DNA from: Cellulomonas carbonis
Lineage (GTDB): Bacteria > Actinomycetota > Actinomycetes > Actinomycetales > Cellulomonadaceae
Length of the DNA stretch: 64,000 bases
Direction: 5' to 3'
Assembly (NCBI RefSeq): GCF_014636275.1
Contig: NZ_BMEB01000001.1
Location: forward strand, 372,001 to 436,000
Under the pieces are notes generated by a model. It was not told the origin of the DNA, did no database searches, and saw nothing but the letters and a program-made list of their open reading frames with translations. Positions 8,031-19,026 of the stretch are shown here, piece by piece (positions within the stretch are counted from its first letter, which is position 1; each line of letters begins with the position of its first letter). The translations under genes and the position numbers were made by a program.

Positions 8031-9550
8031 GCACAATGCAGCGACGCGTCCGTGCCGCGCTGGCCGACCGCGAGTCTGGCCTTGGGATGATCCTGGTCAT
8101 CGGGATCTCGGTCCTCGTGTTCACGATCGCAGCGAGCGCTGCGGCCATTGCCGTCAACGGGATCTCGCAGAGCCGTCAGCGGACAGCCTTCGAGGTGACC
8201 CTTGCCGCGGCCGAGGCCGGCGTCGACCGCGCGCTCGCTGAGGTTCAGGTTGCCTACAGCACCCTCGGTGCGGACTACCCGATCCCGGGTCCGGTGTCCG
8301 TCGCCGAGCCGGCTCCCTGGTGTCAAGGCACACCTGTGAGCTTCCCGACGTCCGGTCAGGGCGCGGGCGGCGTGTGGACCGGGCCGGACGCCGAGGACCT
8401 CGAGCGTCAGTGGGCGCGGGCCCAGCTCGAGGCGCTCGTCGCCGGCGGCTCCTGCATCCAGAGCGACGGTGATCACGAGTACGTCGTGCTCAAGCCCGTC
8501 TCACCGAACGCGAAGTACGGCAAGGTGTACGCGCTGTCGGCCATGCCTTCGTTCGCCGACGCGGACGAGACTCGCCTCATCAAGTCCGAGTACGTCTTCA
8601 TGCCCTTCCGGCCCGCACACGCGATCCTGTCGGCCGGGCCCCTATCGATCTCGTCCAGCACGACGGTGACGGCTGCATCTGGCGTCGATCCGTCGCTCGC
8701 CGCGGTGCACTCGAACGCGACGATCACCGGCACCGGCAACCCGACCGTCTACGGGCAGGTGACGAGCACCGGGAGCTCGACGTTCAGCTCGAACAAGTTC
8801 TACGCCAACCCCACGAACCAGGTGGAGACGTCCCCGGCCGTGGCGGTCCCGAGGATCAACGCGACGTCGTTCTACGCGCAGGCGGCGCTCAACGACCCCG
8901 GCGCCGTGCTCGACTGGTACGACCTCTGCACCGACGGCACGGTCCGGCCCTACTCGACGAGCGGCGTCCCCTGCTCGTCGTCGACGGTGATCGGCACCGC
9001 TACCTCGATGACCGTCCGCGGGTGGGAGTACACGCCGTCGCAGCGCCTGTGGACGTCGACCAAGAACGCGCTCCCGGGCACCTACTTCGCGCACGAGGCG
9101 AACGTGGACGTCGGGACGGGCAACGCCACGTTCTCGCGGTTCACCGTGGTCGCGTCGGCGGAGAACCCGACGACGTGCGGCACCAAGCGGTACGGCAACA
9201 TCACGTGGGACCACTACGACCTCGCGAGCCCCGCGTACCACAACCTCTTCCTCATGGCGGACTCCGACGTCGTGACGACGTCGAACTTCTCGGCCGGCTC
9301 GGGCATCTCGAGCCCGCCGGTCGTGAGCGGGATGTTCGTGGCGGGTGACCAGATGCAGATGGAGACGTCGAGCCAGGGTGCGGTCGGGTCGGTCGTCATC
9401 GCGAACCAGTGCCCCACGCCGGCGGGCTCGGGCGGCCTCATCACGACGTCCGAGGTCAAGAACCCCGCGGTGTACTTCGACCCCAACGCGGACGCCCCGT
9501 TCGCAAGCGTCATCACGACCGCGCTCTGGCTGGACTACTCGGGCGGGTGA
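8027..9550 (+). CDS. PilX-like pilus assembly protein with long Ser/Thr/Asn-rich C-terminal region
   Basis: 507 residues. A basic N-terminus (MSTMQRRVRAALADRESG) precedes a hydrophobic segment (LGMILVIGISVLVF) and the helix TAFEVTLAAAEAGVDRAL, as in PilX N-terminal domains. The residue at position 5 after the Gly is not Glu, unlike the two genes upstream. Residues about 200-300 are rich in Ser, Thr, Gly and Asn with an alternating pattern (SISSSTTVTAASG) suggesting a beta-solenoid; this is inference. The ATG overlaps the previous stop by 4 bases and the TGA overlaps the next GTG. Probably a minor, tip-located pilus component or secreted partner. Confidence 0.7.
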   Translation: MSTMQRRVRAALADRESGLGMILVIGISVLVFTIAASAAAIAVNGISQSRQRTAFEVTLAAAEAGVDRALAEVQVAYSTLGADYPIPGPVSVAEPAPWCQGTPVSFPTSGQGAGGVWTGPDAEDLERQWARAQLEALVAGGSCIQSDGDHEYVVLKPVSPNAKYGKVYALSAMPSFADADETRLIKSEYVFMPFRPAHAILSAGPLSISSSTTVTAASGVDPSLAAVHSNATITGTGNPTVYGQVTSTGSSTFSSNKFYANPTNQVETSPAVAVPRINATSFYAQAALNDPGAVLDWYDLCTDGTVRPYSTSGVPCSSSTVIGTATSMTVRGWEYTPSQRLWTSTKNALPGTYFAHEANVDVGTGNATFSRFTVVASAENPTTCGTKRYGNITWDHYDLASPAYHNLFLMADSDVVTTSNFSAGSGISSPPVVSGMFVAGDQMQMETSSQGAVGSVVIANQCPTPAGSGGLITTSEVKNPAVYFDPNADAPFASVITTALWLDYSGG

Positions 9551-10356
9551 GCGCGGTCCTGCAGGAGACTGCGCCGGTGGTCATCACGTTCTGCGTCGTC
9601 CTCGGGCTGCTCGTCGGTTCGTTCCTCAACGTCGTCGTGTGGCGTGTGCCGCGCGGGGAGTCCGTCGTCTCCCCTCCGAGCGCCTGCCCGCGGTGCGGGA
9701 CGCGGATCCGGCCGTGGGACAACGTGCCCGTCGTCTCGTGGCTCGTGCTGCGCGGACGGTGCCGGGACTGCGGTGCGCCGATCGCGGCGCGGTACCCGCT
9801 CGTCGAGGCGGGGACCGCAGTCGTCTTCGGGCTGGTCGCGTGGCACGTCGGGCCGTCATGGGCGCTCGCGGCGTACCTGTACCTCGGCGCGGTCGCCGTC
9901 GCCCTCGCGCTGATCGACCTTGACGTACACCGCCTGCCGGACGCGATCGTGCTCCCGTCGTACCCGGTGGTGCTCGCGCTGCTCGCGCTCGCGTCGTGGA
10001 ACCCCGGGGGAGAGACGGACTGGCCCGCGCTCCTGCGTGCCGCGATCGGGGGCGTCGTGCTCTTCGTCGCGTACTTCGCGCTCGCGGTCGCCTACCCGGC
10101 CGGCATGGGGTTCGGCGATGTGAAGCTCGCCGGGGTCCTCGGCATGGGGCTCGCGTGGCTGGGCTGGGGGTCGCTCGCGATCGGGGGGTTCGCCGCATTC
10201 CTGCTCGGTGGTCTGTACTCGCTCGGGCTGCTCGCGACGCGGCGGGCGACCCGGAAGTCGGGGATCCCGTTCGGCCCGTGGATGCTGCTCGGCGCGGCGG
10301 TCGGGATGGGCGCCGGAGAGGCGCTGTTCCGCGCATATCTCGACCTCGTCCTGTGA
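9547..10356 (+). CDS. pilD: Prepilin peptidase / N-methyltransferase
   Basis: Integral membrane aspartyl protease (269 residues) that cleaves prepilin leaders and methylates the new N-terminus. The N-terminal methylase domain has two CxxC pairs (CPRCG, CRDCG), as in bifunctional enzymes. The two catalytic aspartates are in the DLDVHRLPD and GFGDVKL motifs. About seven hydrophobic segments are visible. The GTG at 9547 overlaps the previous TGA and directly precedes the conserved N-terminus (FCVVLGLLVGSFLNVVVWRVP); the upstream in-frame extension lies inside the preceding gene. It supplies the activity needed by the pilin genes upstream. Confidence 0.94.
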   Translation: MSAVLQETAPVVITFCVVLGLLVGSFLNVVVWRVPRGESVVSPPSACPRCGTRIRPWDNVPVVSWLVLRGRCRDCGAPIAARYPLVEAGTAVVFGLVAWHVGPSWALAAYLYLGAVAVALALIDLDVHRLPDAIVLPSYPVVLALLALASWNPGGETDWPALLRAAIGGVVLFVAYFALAVAYPAGMGFGDVKLAGVLGMGLAWLGWGSLAIGGFAAFLLGGLYSLGLLATRRATRKSGIPFGPWMLLGAAVGMGAGEALFRAYLDLVL

Positions 10357-10413
10357 AGAGCGGGACGCGCCTCCGCCTCGCGAAGGGGAACGTGGTCGCG
10401 GTCGCCGCAAATG

Positions 10414-10442
10414 CTCAAGAAGGTGCCGACCGCTGTCGATAG
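10414..10442 (+). promoter_or_regulatory. Sigma-28-type promoter of pilM-pilN-pilO
   Basis: CTCAAG at 10414-10419, 15 bases, GTCGATAG at 10435-10442, in the 119-base gap between pilD and pilM. Both boxes are identical to those before pilT. The predicted leader is about 27 bases and includes AGAGAGGA. Confidence 0.7.
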
Positions 10443-10475
10443 GTCAGACGCACTCTTCGAAGAGAGGACCCGTCT

Positions 10476-11540
10476 GTGGCCACATCGCGAGTCGTCGGGC
10501 TCGACATCGGAACGACCTTCATCCGCGCCGCCGAGCTCGAGTTCGGTCGCGGTCCGCGCACGACCCGCCAGACGCCGACGCTCGTGCGCTACGGCCAGGT
10601 CCCGCTGCCCCTCGGCGCGGTCCGGGGCGGCGAGGTCGCCGAGTCAGCGATCGTCTCCGCCGCGCTGCGAGACCTGTGGGCGCGAACCAAGTTCAGCACG
10701 CGCGACGTCGTCATCGGGGTGGGCAACCAGCGGGTGCTCGTGCGTGAGCTCGAGCTGCCCTGGATGCCCGCGGCGCAGATCCGCGGCTCACTGGCGTTCC
10801 AGGTCCAGGAGCTACTGCCCATGTCGGTCGACGAGGCACTGCTCGACTACTTCCCGACCGGCGAGAGCCAGGGCCCCGCCGGTCGCATGATCACGGGGAT
10901 GCTCGTCGCCGCTCAGCGAGACACGGTCACGGCGAACGTCCTGGCCGTGGAGGGTGCTGGCTTGCGGCCCACCATGGTCGACCTCAACGCCTTCGCGCTG
11001 CTTCGGGCGATGGCTCGCGGCCCGCTCGCCGAGCAGGTCGTCGCCTTCGTCGACATCGGTGCGCGCGTCTCGAACGTCGTCGTCGCCGCGCACGGCGTCC
11101 CGCGGTTCATCCGGACGCTGCCGTCGGGCGGTCAGGATGCGACCGACGCCGTCGCCAGCGCGATGCAGATCTCGGCGATGGACGCCGAGCGCGTCAAGCG
11201 TGAGACGGGTGTCGGCCTCCAGGTGGCTCCCGAGCGCCAGGCCGCCGCGGACGCCGTGGCCACGCCGACCCGTGCGCTCGTCGAGGCGATCCGGAACACG
11301 TTCGTCTACTACCAGGGCAACCACCCGGGTGCCGGCATCGAGGTCGTCGTCCTGACGGGCGGCGGCTGCCACCTGGCGGGTCTGGGTCAGTACCTCGCGA
11401 GCGCGAGCCGGCTGCCCGTCACCCTCGGCGACCCGCTCGCGGGCGTCAAGCTCAACAAGTCGCTCGACCGGTCGCAGCTCGCGGGGGCCGAGTCCCTCGC
11501 GGCGATGCCGGTGGGCCTGGCGTACGGAGTGGCAGCATGA
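10476..11540 (+). CDS. pilM: Type IV pilus assembly actin-like ATPase PilM
   Basis: Cytoplasmic actin-fold protein, 354 residues. The phosphate-1 motif is VVGLDIGTTFIRAAEL at the N-terminus. A second Asp-Gly motif is VVAFVDIGARVSNVVV and the adenosine motif is VVLTGGGCHLAG near the C-terminus. PilM binds the short cytoplasmic tail of PilN and links it to the motor. The GTG start has AGAGAGGA 8-15 bases upstream. It is the first gene of a tightly coupled pilM-pilN-pilO unit (ATGA overlap with pilN). Confidence 0.92.
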   Translation: MATSRVVGLDIGTTFIRAAELEFGRGPRTTRQTPTLVRYGQVPLPLGAVRGGEVAESAIVSAALRDLWARTKFSTRDVVIGVGNQRVLVRELELPWMPAAQIRGSLAFQVQELLPMSVDEALLDYFPTGESQGPAGRMITGMLVAAQRDTVTANVLAVEGAGLRPTMVDLNAFALLRAMARGPLAEQVVAFVDIGARVSNVVVAAHGVPRFIRTLPSGGQDATDAVASAMQISAMDAERVKRETGVGLQVAPERQAAADAVATPTRALVEAIRNTFVYYQGNHPGAGIEVVVLTGGGCHLAGLGQYLASASRLPVTLGDPLAGVKLNKSLDRSQLAGAESLAAMPVGLAYGVAA

Positions 11541-12265
11541 CCGCGACCATCGACCGCGCCACCGGGGCTCAGGCCAAGAAGACGCCGCGTGCACCGAAGG
11601 GCGCCGCACTCGTCGGCGGCCTGCCGCAGGTCAACCTTCTCCCGCCCGAGGTCAAGGCCGCTCGGGGGCTCCGTGTCGTCAAGCGCATGCTCGCGCTCGC
11701 CGTCGGCGTCGTGGCCCTCGTGATCGTGCTCGTCTTCGTGTGGAGCGTGATGCAGCGCTCCTCGGCGCAGGACCAGCTCGCCCAGGCCCAGCAGGAGACG
11801 GCGCGCCTCCAGGCGGAGGAGGCAAAGTACGCCGAGGTGCCCCAGGTGCAGACCCAGCTCGAAGCGACGCGCACCGCAAGGGAGTTGGGCATGTCGACCG
11901 AGGTCCTGTGGAAGCCGTACCTCGATGCGATCACCGCGGTGCTACCCGCTGACGTGAGCTTCGAGAACGTGTCGCTCACGAGCGCGACGCCCACCGAGCC
12001 TGCGCCTCTTCCTGCCGGGCCGCTCGAGGAGCCGTCGATCGGTCGCCTGACGTTCACCGGGCGCACGGCGACCGTGCCGGACGTCGCGGCGTGGGTCGAC
12101 GCGCTTGAGTCCGTCCCCGGGTTCGCCGACGCGTGGGTCACGACGGCCACGCTCGATGGGGCCGAGGCCGGCAGCCGGTACTACGCCGTGACGTCCTCGG
12201 TGCAGATCACCGACGCGGCCCTCGCGCAGCGGTTCGCCGCGGCCGACGCAGAGGAGGAGAGCTGA
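11537..12265 (+). CDS. pilN: Type IV pilus alignment protein PilN
   Basis: 242 residues. The cytoplasmic tail carries the PilM-binding motif QVNLLPPEV (around residues 33-41), followed by one transmembrane helix (MLALAVGVVALVIVLVFVW), a coiled coil (AQDQLAQAQQETARLQAEEA) and a ferredoxin-like C-terminal domain. The tail is about 30 residues longer than in proteobacterial PilN, where the motif is almost at the N-terminus. The ATG overlaps the pilM stop, and only one base separates its stop from pilO. Confidence 0.9.
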   Translation: MTATIDRATGAQAKKTPRAPKGAALVGGLPQVNLLPPEVKAARGLRVVKRMLALAVGVVALVIVLVFVWSVMQRSSAQDQLAQAQQETARLQAEEAKYAEVPQVQTQLEATRTARELGMSTEVLWKPYLDAITAVLPADVSFENVSLTSATPTEPAPLPAGPLEEPSIGRLTFTGRTATVPDVAAWVDALESVPGFADAWVTTATLDGAEAGSRYYAVTSSVQITDAALAQRFAAADAEEES

Positions 12266-12266
12266 C

Positions 12267-13133
12267 ATGGCTGCACGCAACACCGGCCCCAAGGCGACCG
12301 GCTGGGTGCTTGGCACCGTGGCTCTCGTCGCCGCGATGGGCGCGGGGTCCTGGTTCCTCGGCATCGGACCGGTGCTCGACGAGGCGGCCCAGGCCCAGGC
12401 CCAGGCCGAGTCGGTCGAGCAGGCCAACGACCTCCAGCAGATCAAGATCGACCGGCTGGCCAAGCAGTTCGAGGAGCTGCCGGCGATGCGTGCCGAGCTC
12501 GCCTCGCTCCAGGTCCAGGTTCCGACCGACGCGCAGCTGTCGGCGTACCTACGTGATCTCGAGCGGATCGCGGCCGAGCGGTCGGTGACCATCACCGCCT
12601 TCCAGTCCGAGGTCGGTGCCGCGCTCCCGGCGGTGGTCCCTGTGACGCCGGTCGCGCCACCCGCCGAGGCCGCCACCACGGACGCGACCGCTGCCGCCGA
12701 GTCCGGCACGACGGGCGAGGCCGCCTCCGAACAGGCTCCTGCGACCACCGAGCCAGCACCAGCACCGACGACCGCGGAGCCCGTGCCCGTTCCGGCACCA
12801 CCTGGCTTCGTCGCCATCCCGGTCGGATTCTCGGCGCTCGGCTCCTACGAGAACGTTGTGGCGTTCCTCGACGCCGCGCAGACCGGCACGTCGCGCCTCT
12901 TCCTCGTGGCCTCGTTCGTGGGTCAGGCCCAGACCGAGGTGGCCGAGAGCGGCGGCCGACCGGCCACAGTCCCCGGGGATCTCGAGATGGCGATCGCCGG
13001 CTACGTCTACGTCCTGCAGGACACCACGACACCGGCAGCAGCCCCTGGCGAGGGTGAGGCCGCACCGACGCCGCTGCCCGGCGCGGTGCCCGGCAAGAAC
13101 CCGCTGATCCCGGTCGGCGGCACCGCCGGCTGA
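12267..13133 (+). CDS. pilO: Type IV pilus alignment protein PilO
   Basis: 288 residues: a short cytoplasmic tail, one transmembrane helix (about 12-31), a coiled coil (EAAQAQAQAESVEQANDLQQ), and a C-terminal ferredoxin-like domain interrupted by an Ala/Pro/Thr-rich linker (about residues 120-175). Forms a heterodimer with PilN. The GAGGAG ribosome site overlaps the end of pilN. No PilP or PilQ gene follows, as expected for an organism without an outer membrane. This is the last gene of the T4P locus. Confidence 0.88.
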   Translation: MAARNTGPKATGWVLGTVALVAAMGAGSWFLGIGPVLDEAAQAQAQAESVEQANDLQQIKIDRLAKQFEELPAMRAELASLQVQVPTDAQLSAYLRDLERIAAERSVTITAFQSEVGAALPAVVPVTPVAPPAEAATTDATAAAESGTTGEAASEQAPATTEPAPAPTTAEPVPVPAPPGFVAIPVGFSALGSYENVVAFLDAAQTGTSRLFLVASFVGQAQTEVAESGGRPATVPGDLEMAIAGYVYVLQDTTTPAAAPGEGEAAPTPLPGAVPGKNPLIPVGGTAG

Positions 13134-13159
13134 CCACCAGCACCACCAGCACCACCACA
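13133..13159 (+). repeat. Three tandem copies of a 9-bp unit
   Basis: ACCACCAGC at 13133-13141 and 13142-13150, then ACCACCACA at 13151-13159. The array starts in the last base of the pilO stop codon and ends at the terminator stem. It is probably a replication-slippage product in non-coding sequence. Confidence 0.7.
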
Positions 13160-13195
13160 CCCGGCCCCCGTCCGCTGCCCGGACGGGGGCCGGGT
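13159..13195 (+). terminator. Terminator of the T4P locus
   Basis: Perfect 16-bp stem (13159-13174 with 13180-13195) with loop CTGCC, 25 bases after the pilO stop. It has no T-run. It separates the pilus genes from aroC. Confidence 0.85.
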
Positions 13196-13226
13196 CGTGT
13201 CGGTCGCTCATGGGAGGATCGCGACC

Positions 13227-16164
<2,938 letters not shown>

Positions 16165-16171
16165 CGAGCGC

Positions 16172-17173
16172 TCACGCGCACGCGTCGCGCGAGACCTCGC
16201 CCGCTTCGGTGACGTAGAGCGTCACCCGGCCGCGCGACGACGCCGACGCGCAGAAGCCGTCGTCGCCGGCCCGCAGCACCTCGACCACCACACCGTCCGG
16301 CGCGTACCACGTCGAGTCGCGCACGAGCTCGTCGACCGATGACGCGTACGCACCGGTCGTCGACCGGTGCGCGTCCTGCGCCGCGGCCAGCCCCGACAGC
16401 CCACCCCGCGCCGGGTCCGTGCGCCCGGCACCCGTCGCGACCGAGCGGACCGCCCCTGCCACCACGCCGACGACCACGACCACCGCCGCGACGACGAGGA
16501 CCGTCCGCACCGACGGGCGCCGGCGACGACCCGACGCCGACGTCGGCCTCTCCGCGACCGCCACCTCCTGCCAGCGCGACCCGTCCCACCACCACCTGCC
16601 ATCCGCGCTGAAGGACGGCGTCGCCGGCGCGGAGGGCGCACCCAGCGGGTGACCGAGCGGGTCGCCGAGCGGGGGCTCCATCGGCGCACGAGGTCCGGGG
16701 ACGGGTGGCGCCGAGGCGTCGTCGGACGGCAGGAACACCGTGCCCGCGGGGACCGGTGCGGGTGCCGCACCGTCCGCACCGCCCGTCGCCGCACCGTCCG
16801 GACCGCCCGTCCCGGTCCCAGCCGCCCCGGGGGAGCCCGTCGCCGTGGGGGGCGCGAGCGCGCCCGCGCCCGTGCGGTGGGCCGTGCGCGGACGAGCCGC
16901 CGCGAGCTCGGCGAAGGTGCGTGCCGCGTCCGGGTTCGAGCCCACGGCGACGTGCTCCACCTCCGTCGGCGCCCAGCCACCCGCCCCCGCCGTCGCGGAC
17001 GCCCTCCGGAGCGCCGACGCGGCACCGGCGGACTCGCGCAGGGCCGCGAAGGCCTCCGCGGCGGGGAGCATCCGGTCGTCGGGCAGGTGGTCGGCCGCCA
17101 CGGCGTCGGGAGGCGGCGGCGCCACGGGGTCGGACGGGACACGGCCTCGGACGTCGTCGTCGTGCGGCTCCAC
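16172..17173 (-). CDS. Single-pass membrane protein with W-rich motif and pilin-like extracytoplasmic domain
   Basis: 333 residues, function unknown. The N-terminal part is Ala/Pro-rich with helical segments (WAPTEVEHVAVGSNPDAA) faintly reminiscent of variant leucine-rich repeats. A Gly/Pro linker follows, then the motif GRWWWDGSRWQEV, resembling DUF2510-type sequences at membrane anchors, then a transmembrane helix (VRTVLVVAAVVVVVGVVAGA). The last 75 residues (GLSGLAAAQDAHRSTTGAYA ... FCASAS ... YVTEAGEVSRDACA) resemble the globular end of type IV pilins, including the two-cysteine terminal loop, but there is no prepilin signal. GTG 17173 is chosen because GGAGAAGGG lies upstream (17180-17188). 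It sits between two shikimate genes on the opposite strand. Confidence 0.62.
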   Translation of the reverse strand: MEPHDDDVRGRVPSDPVAPPPPDAVAADHLPDDRMLPAAEAFAALRESAGAASALRRASATAGAGGWAPTEVEHVAVGSNPDAARTFAELAAARPRTAHRTGAGALAPPTATGSPGAAGTGTGGPDGAATGGADGAAPAPVPAGTVFLPSDDASAPPVPGPRAPMEPPLGDPLGHPLGAPSAPATPSFSADGRWWWDGSRWQEVAVAERPTSASGRRRRPSVRTVLVVAAVVVVVGVVAGAVRSVATGAGRTDPARGGLSGLAAAQDAHRSTTGAYASSVDELVRDSTWYAPDGVVVEVLRAGDDGFCASASSRGRVTLYVTEAGEVSRDACA

Positions 17174-17357
17174 AGGGCACCCTTCTCCGGGGCGGGCCGT
17201 CCCGCCTGGTCGCGACCACCAGGGCATCGGTCCCACGACTGACCGACATGAGGCGCGAGACGGGTGAAACCGGACGCCTCCGCCCACCGCGGACCCAGGG
17301 GACGCCGAGCGGCCGACTGTCCGTGGCACGGTCCGCCGACGACCGGAGGGGATCGCC

Positions 17358-17363
17358 TAGCCT
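17358..17363 (+). promoter_or_regulatory. -10 box of aroQ (leaderless)
   Basis: TAGCCT seven bases before the aroQ ATG, so the transcript should begin at or next to the start codon. No clear -35 is visible. Confidence 0.6.
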
Positions 17364-17370
17364 TGCCGCC

Positions 17371-17835
17371 ATGACGCGTGTCCTGGTGCTCAACGGACCC
17401 AACCTCGGCCGTCTCGGCGTCCGTGAGCCCGAGGTCTACGGGTCGGCGACGTTCGCGGACCTGTCCGCCCACGTCCGTGAGTGGGGCGAGGCGCTCGGCC
17501 TCGAGGTCGACGTGCGCCAGACGGACGACGAGTCGGAGATCGTCGGCTGGCTCCACGAGGCGGTCGACACTCGGTGCGCCGTCGTGATCAACCCCGCGGC
17601 TTTCACGCACTACTCGTACGCGCTCCGGGACGCCGCCGCGCAGCTCGGTACGGCGGGACTCCCGCTGGTCGAGGTCCACATCTCCAACCCCGCGGCGCGC
17701 GAGCAGTTCCGCCACACGAGCGTCGTGTCGGCCGTCGCGACCGGCACGATCGCCGGCTTCGGGCTGGACTCCTACCGTCTGGCCCTGGCAGCCCTTGTTC
17801 CGGCACCCACAAGCCTGCAACCTGGTTCTGAGTGA
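17371..17835 (+). CDS. aroQ: 3-dehydroquinate dehydratase, type II
   Basis: Dehydrates 3-dehydroquinate to 3-dehydroshikimate. 154 residues with the type II signatures VLNGPNLGRLGVREPEVYG (catalytic Tyr), VINPAAFTHYSYALRDA, and VEVHISNPAAREQFRHTS. ATG 17371 begins directly at the conserved N-terminus with a -10 box just upstream. It is separated from aroC-K-B by the reverse-strand membrane gene. Its last codons overlap the operator region of the next gene. Confidence 0.96.
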   Translation: MTRVLVLNGPNLGRLGVREPEVYGSATFADLSAHVREWGEALGLEVDVRQTDDESEIVGWLHEAVDTRCAVVINPAAFTHYSYALRDAAAQLGTAGLPLVEVHISNPAAREQFRHTSVVSAVATGTIAGFGLDSYRLALAALVPAPTSLQPGSE

Positions 17836-17854
17836 AACAAGCCGCTAGGCTTGT
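17809..17854 (+). promoter_or_regulatory. Leaderless promoter and palindromic operator of the SatD-like gene
   Basis: TAGGCT at 17846-17851 is six bases before ATG 17858. It lies inside a perfect palindrome ACAAGCC-GCTA-GGCTTGT (17837-17854). A third copy of ACAAGCC is at 17809-17815, 28 bp upstream of the left arm. A protein bound here would block the promoter; autoregulation by the downstream gene product is an inference. Confidence 0.6.
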
Positions 17855-17857
17855 CCT

Positions 17858-18460
17858 ATGTTCGTGATGACCGTGGACCAGCAGGGGAGCCGCACGCGCG
17901 GCGACGCGGTGCCTGCGCTGCTCGACCGGCTCGCGGTGTGGGCTGCGCCCGGAAGCCCCGGTGTGCGCATCGGCTTCGACCGCACCGTCGGCGACGAGGT
18001 CCAGGGCGTCCTCGACGACGCCGACGTGGTCGTGCGGCTGACGCTCGATCTGCTCCGCCTCGGCGGGTGGACCGTCGGCATCGGCGCAGGAGCGGTCGAC
18101 GAGCCGCTGCCGGCCGCCGCCCGCGCAGGCTCCGGACCGGCCTTCGTGCACGCACGGCGCGCCGTCGAGCGCGCCAAGACGCGCACCCGCCCTGCCGCCG
18201 TGGCGGTCGAGGGCGAGACCGCCGACCGCGCGGAGCTGTGCGAGGGCGTGCTCACGCTCGTCGCCTCGGTGCGCGCCCGACGGACGGACGCGGGGTGGGC
18301 GGTCGTCGACGCGGTCGAGGACGGGGCGACGCAGGACGCCGTCGCCGAGCGGCTCGGCATCACCCAGCAGGCCGTGAGCCAACGGCTGCGCACGGCCCTG
18401 TGGGCCGAGGAGCGGGACGCGCGTCCCGCCGCCGCACGACTGCTCGAGGAGGCCGTATGA
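17858..18460 (+). CDS. SatD-family-like DNA-binding regulator
   Basis: 200 residues. The N-terminal two thirds (VMTVDQQGSRTRGDAVPALL, then DRTVGDEVQGVLDDADVVV) match what I recall of SatD-like proteins. The C-terminal 60 residues contain a helix-turn-helix (TQDAVAERLGITQQAVSQRL). The family's molecular role is poorly known. It is followed with a 4-base overlap (ATGA) by a small membrane protein, a pairing that suggests a regulator and its partner. The palindrome over its promoter suggests autoregulation. An alternative start is ATG 17867. Confidence 0.6.
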   Translation: MFVMTVDQQGSRTRGDAVPALLDRLAVWAAPGSPGVRIGFDRTVGDEVQGVLDDADVVVRLTLDLLRLGGWTVGIGAGAVDEPLPAAARAGSGPAFVHARRAVERAKTRTRPAAVAVEGETADRAELCEGVLTLVASVRARRTDAGWAVVDAVEDGATQDAVAERLGITQQAVSQRLRTALWAEERDARPAAARLLEEAV

Positions 18461-18957
18461 CGTGGGTGGACGTGCTCGTCGGACTCGGCGCGCTGCTGCT
18501 GAGCGCGCTCGGCGGGTGGCCGCTCACCGCGGCGATCCTGCGCTGGGCGGCCCGGTCGAGCGACGCCGAGACCGGCCCCGTCGAGGAGCCCCTCACCCCT
18601 GAGACGCCCTCGCGCCCGGCGCCGTCGGGCCACGGGCACCGACGCGACGAGGCCCCCGTGCCGCCGCCGCCCGGCGCGGTCCAGGGGGCCCGCACGACGG
18701 ACGACGAGCCCGTCCCCGACCGCGCGGTGCTGCGCGGCGGCGTCTGGATCGGCGTCCTCGAGCGGCTCGGCACCACGGGAGCGCTCGTGCTCGGCGACCC
18801 GTCCGCGATCGCCTACGTCATCGCGATCAAGGGGCTCGGCCGGTACCCCGAGCTCCGCGAGCATCCGGGCCTGAGCGAGCGGTTCGTCATCGGGACGCTC
18901 GCGTCGCTCGGCTGGGCGGTCGCGGTGGGGGTCGCGGGACGCGCGCTCGTCGTCTGA
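18457..18957 (+). CDS. Small membrane protein co-transcribed with the SatD-like regulator
   Basis: 166 residues, not assigned to a named family. It has an N-terminal hydrophobic segment (VDVLVGLGALLLSALGGWPLT), a central Pro/Glu/Asp-rich linker (about 35-85), and two further hydrophobic stretches (TGALVLGDPSAIAYVIAIKG and IGTLASLGWAVAVGVAGRAL). The segment GLGRYPELREHPGLSERFVIGT between them looks conserved in character. The ATG overlaps the upstream stop, so the two proteins are made together. Confidence 0.6.
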   Translation: MTWVDVLVGLGALLLSALGGWPLTAAILRWAARSSDAETGPVEEPLTPETPSRPAPSGHGHRRDEAPVPPPPGAVQGARTTDDEPVPDRAVLRGGVWIGVLERLGTTGALVLGDPSAIAYVIAIKGLGRYPELREHPGLSERFVIGTLASLGWAVAVGVAGRALVV

Positions 18958-19000
18958 GGCGCCGTGCGCACCAGGTGCACCCGCACCCGCGGCGCGTGCG

Positions 19001-19020
19001 GCGGCCCGCCGTCGGGCCGC
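19001..19020 (+). terminator. Hairpin directly before the efp promoter
   Basis: Perfect 8-bp stem (19001-19008 with 19013-19020), loop CCGT, ending one base before TAGACT. It may terminate the upstream operon or act as an operator for efp. Confidence 0.5.
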
Positions 19021-19026
19021 TAGACT
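19021..19026 (+). promoter_or_regulatory. -10 box of efp-nusB
   Basis: TAGACT with no clear -35. It predicts a leader of about 135 bases, unlike most genes here. The leader is GC-rich with several possible stems and no recognised riboswitch. Confidence 0.5.

Noticed and set aside
13197..13226. Upstream GTG at 13197 as the aroC start
   Set aside because: The extension lies on the terminator side and over the GGGAGGA site; homologues start at [12 protein letters not shown].
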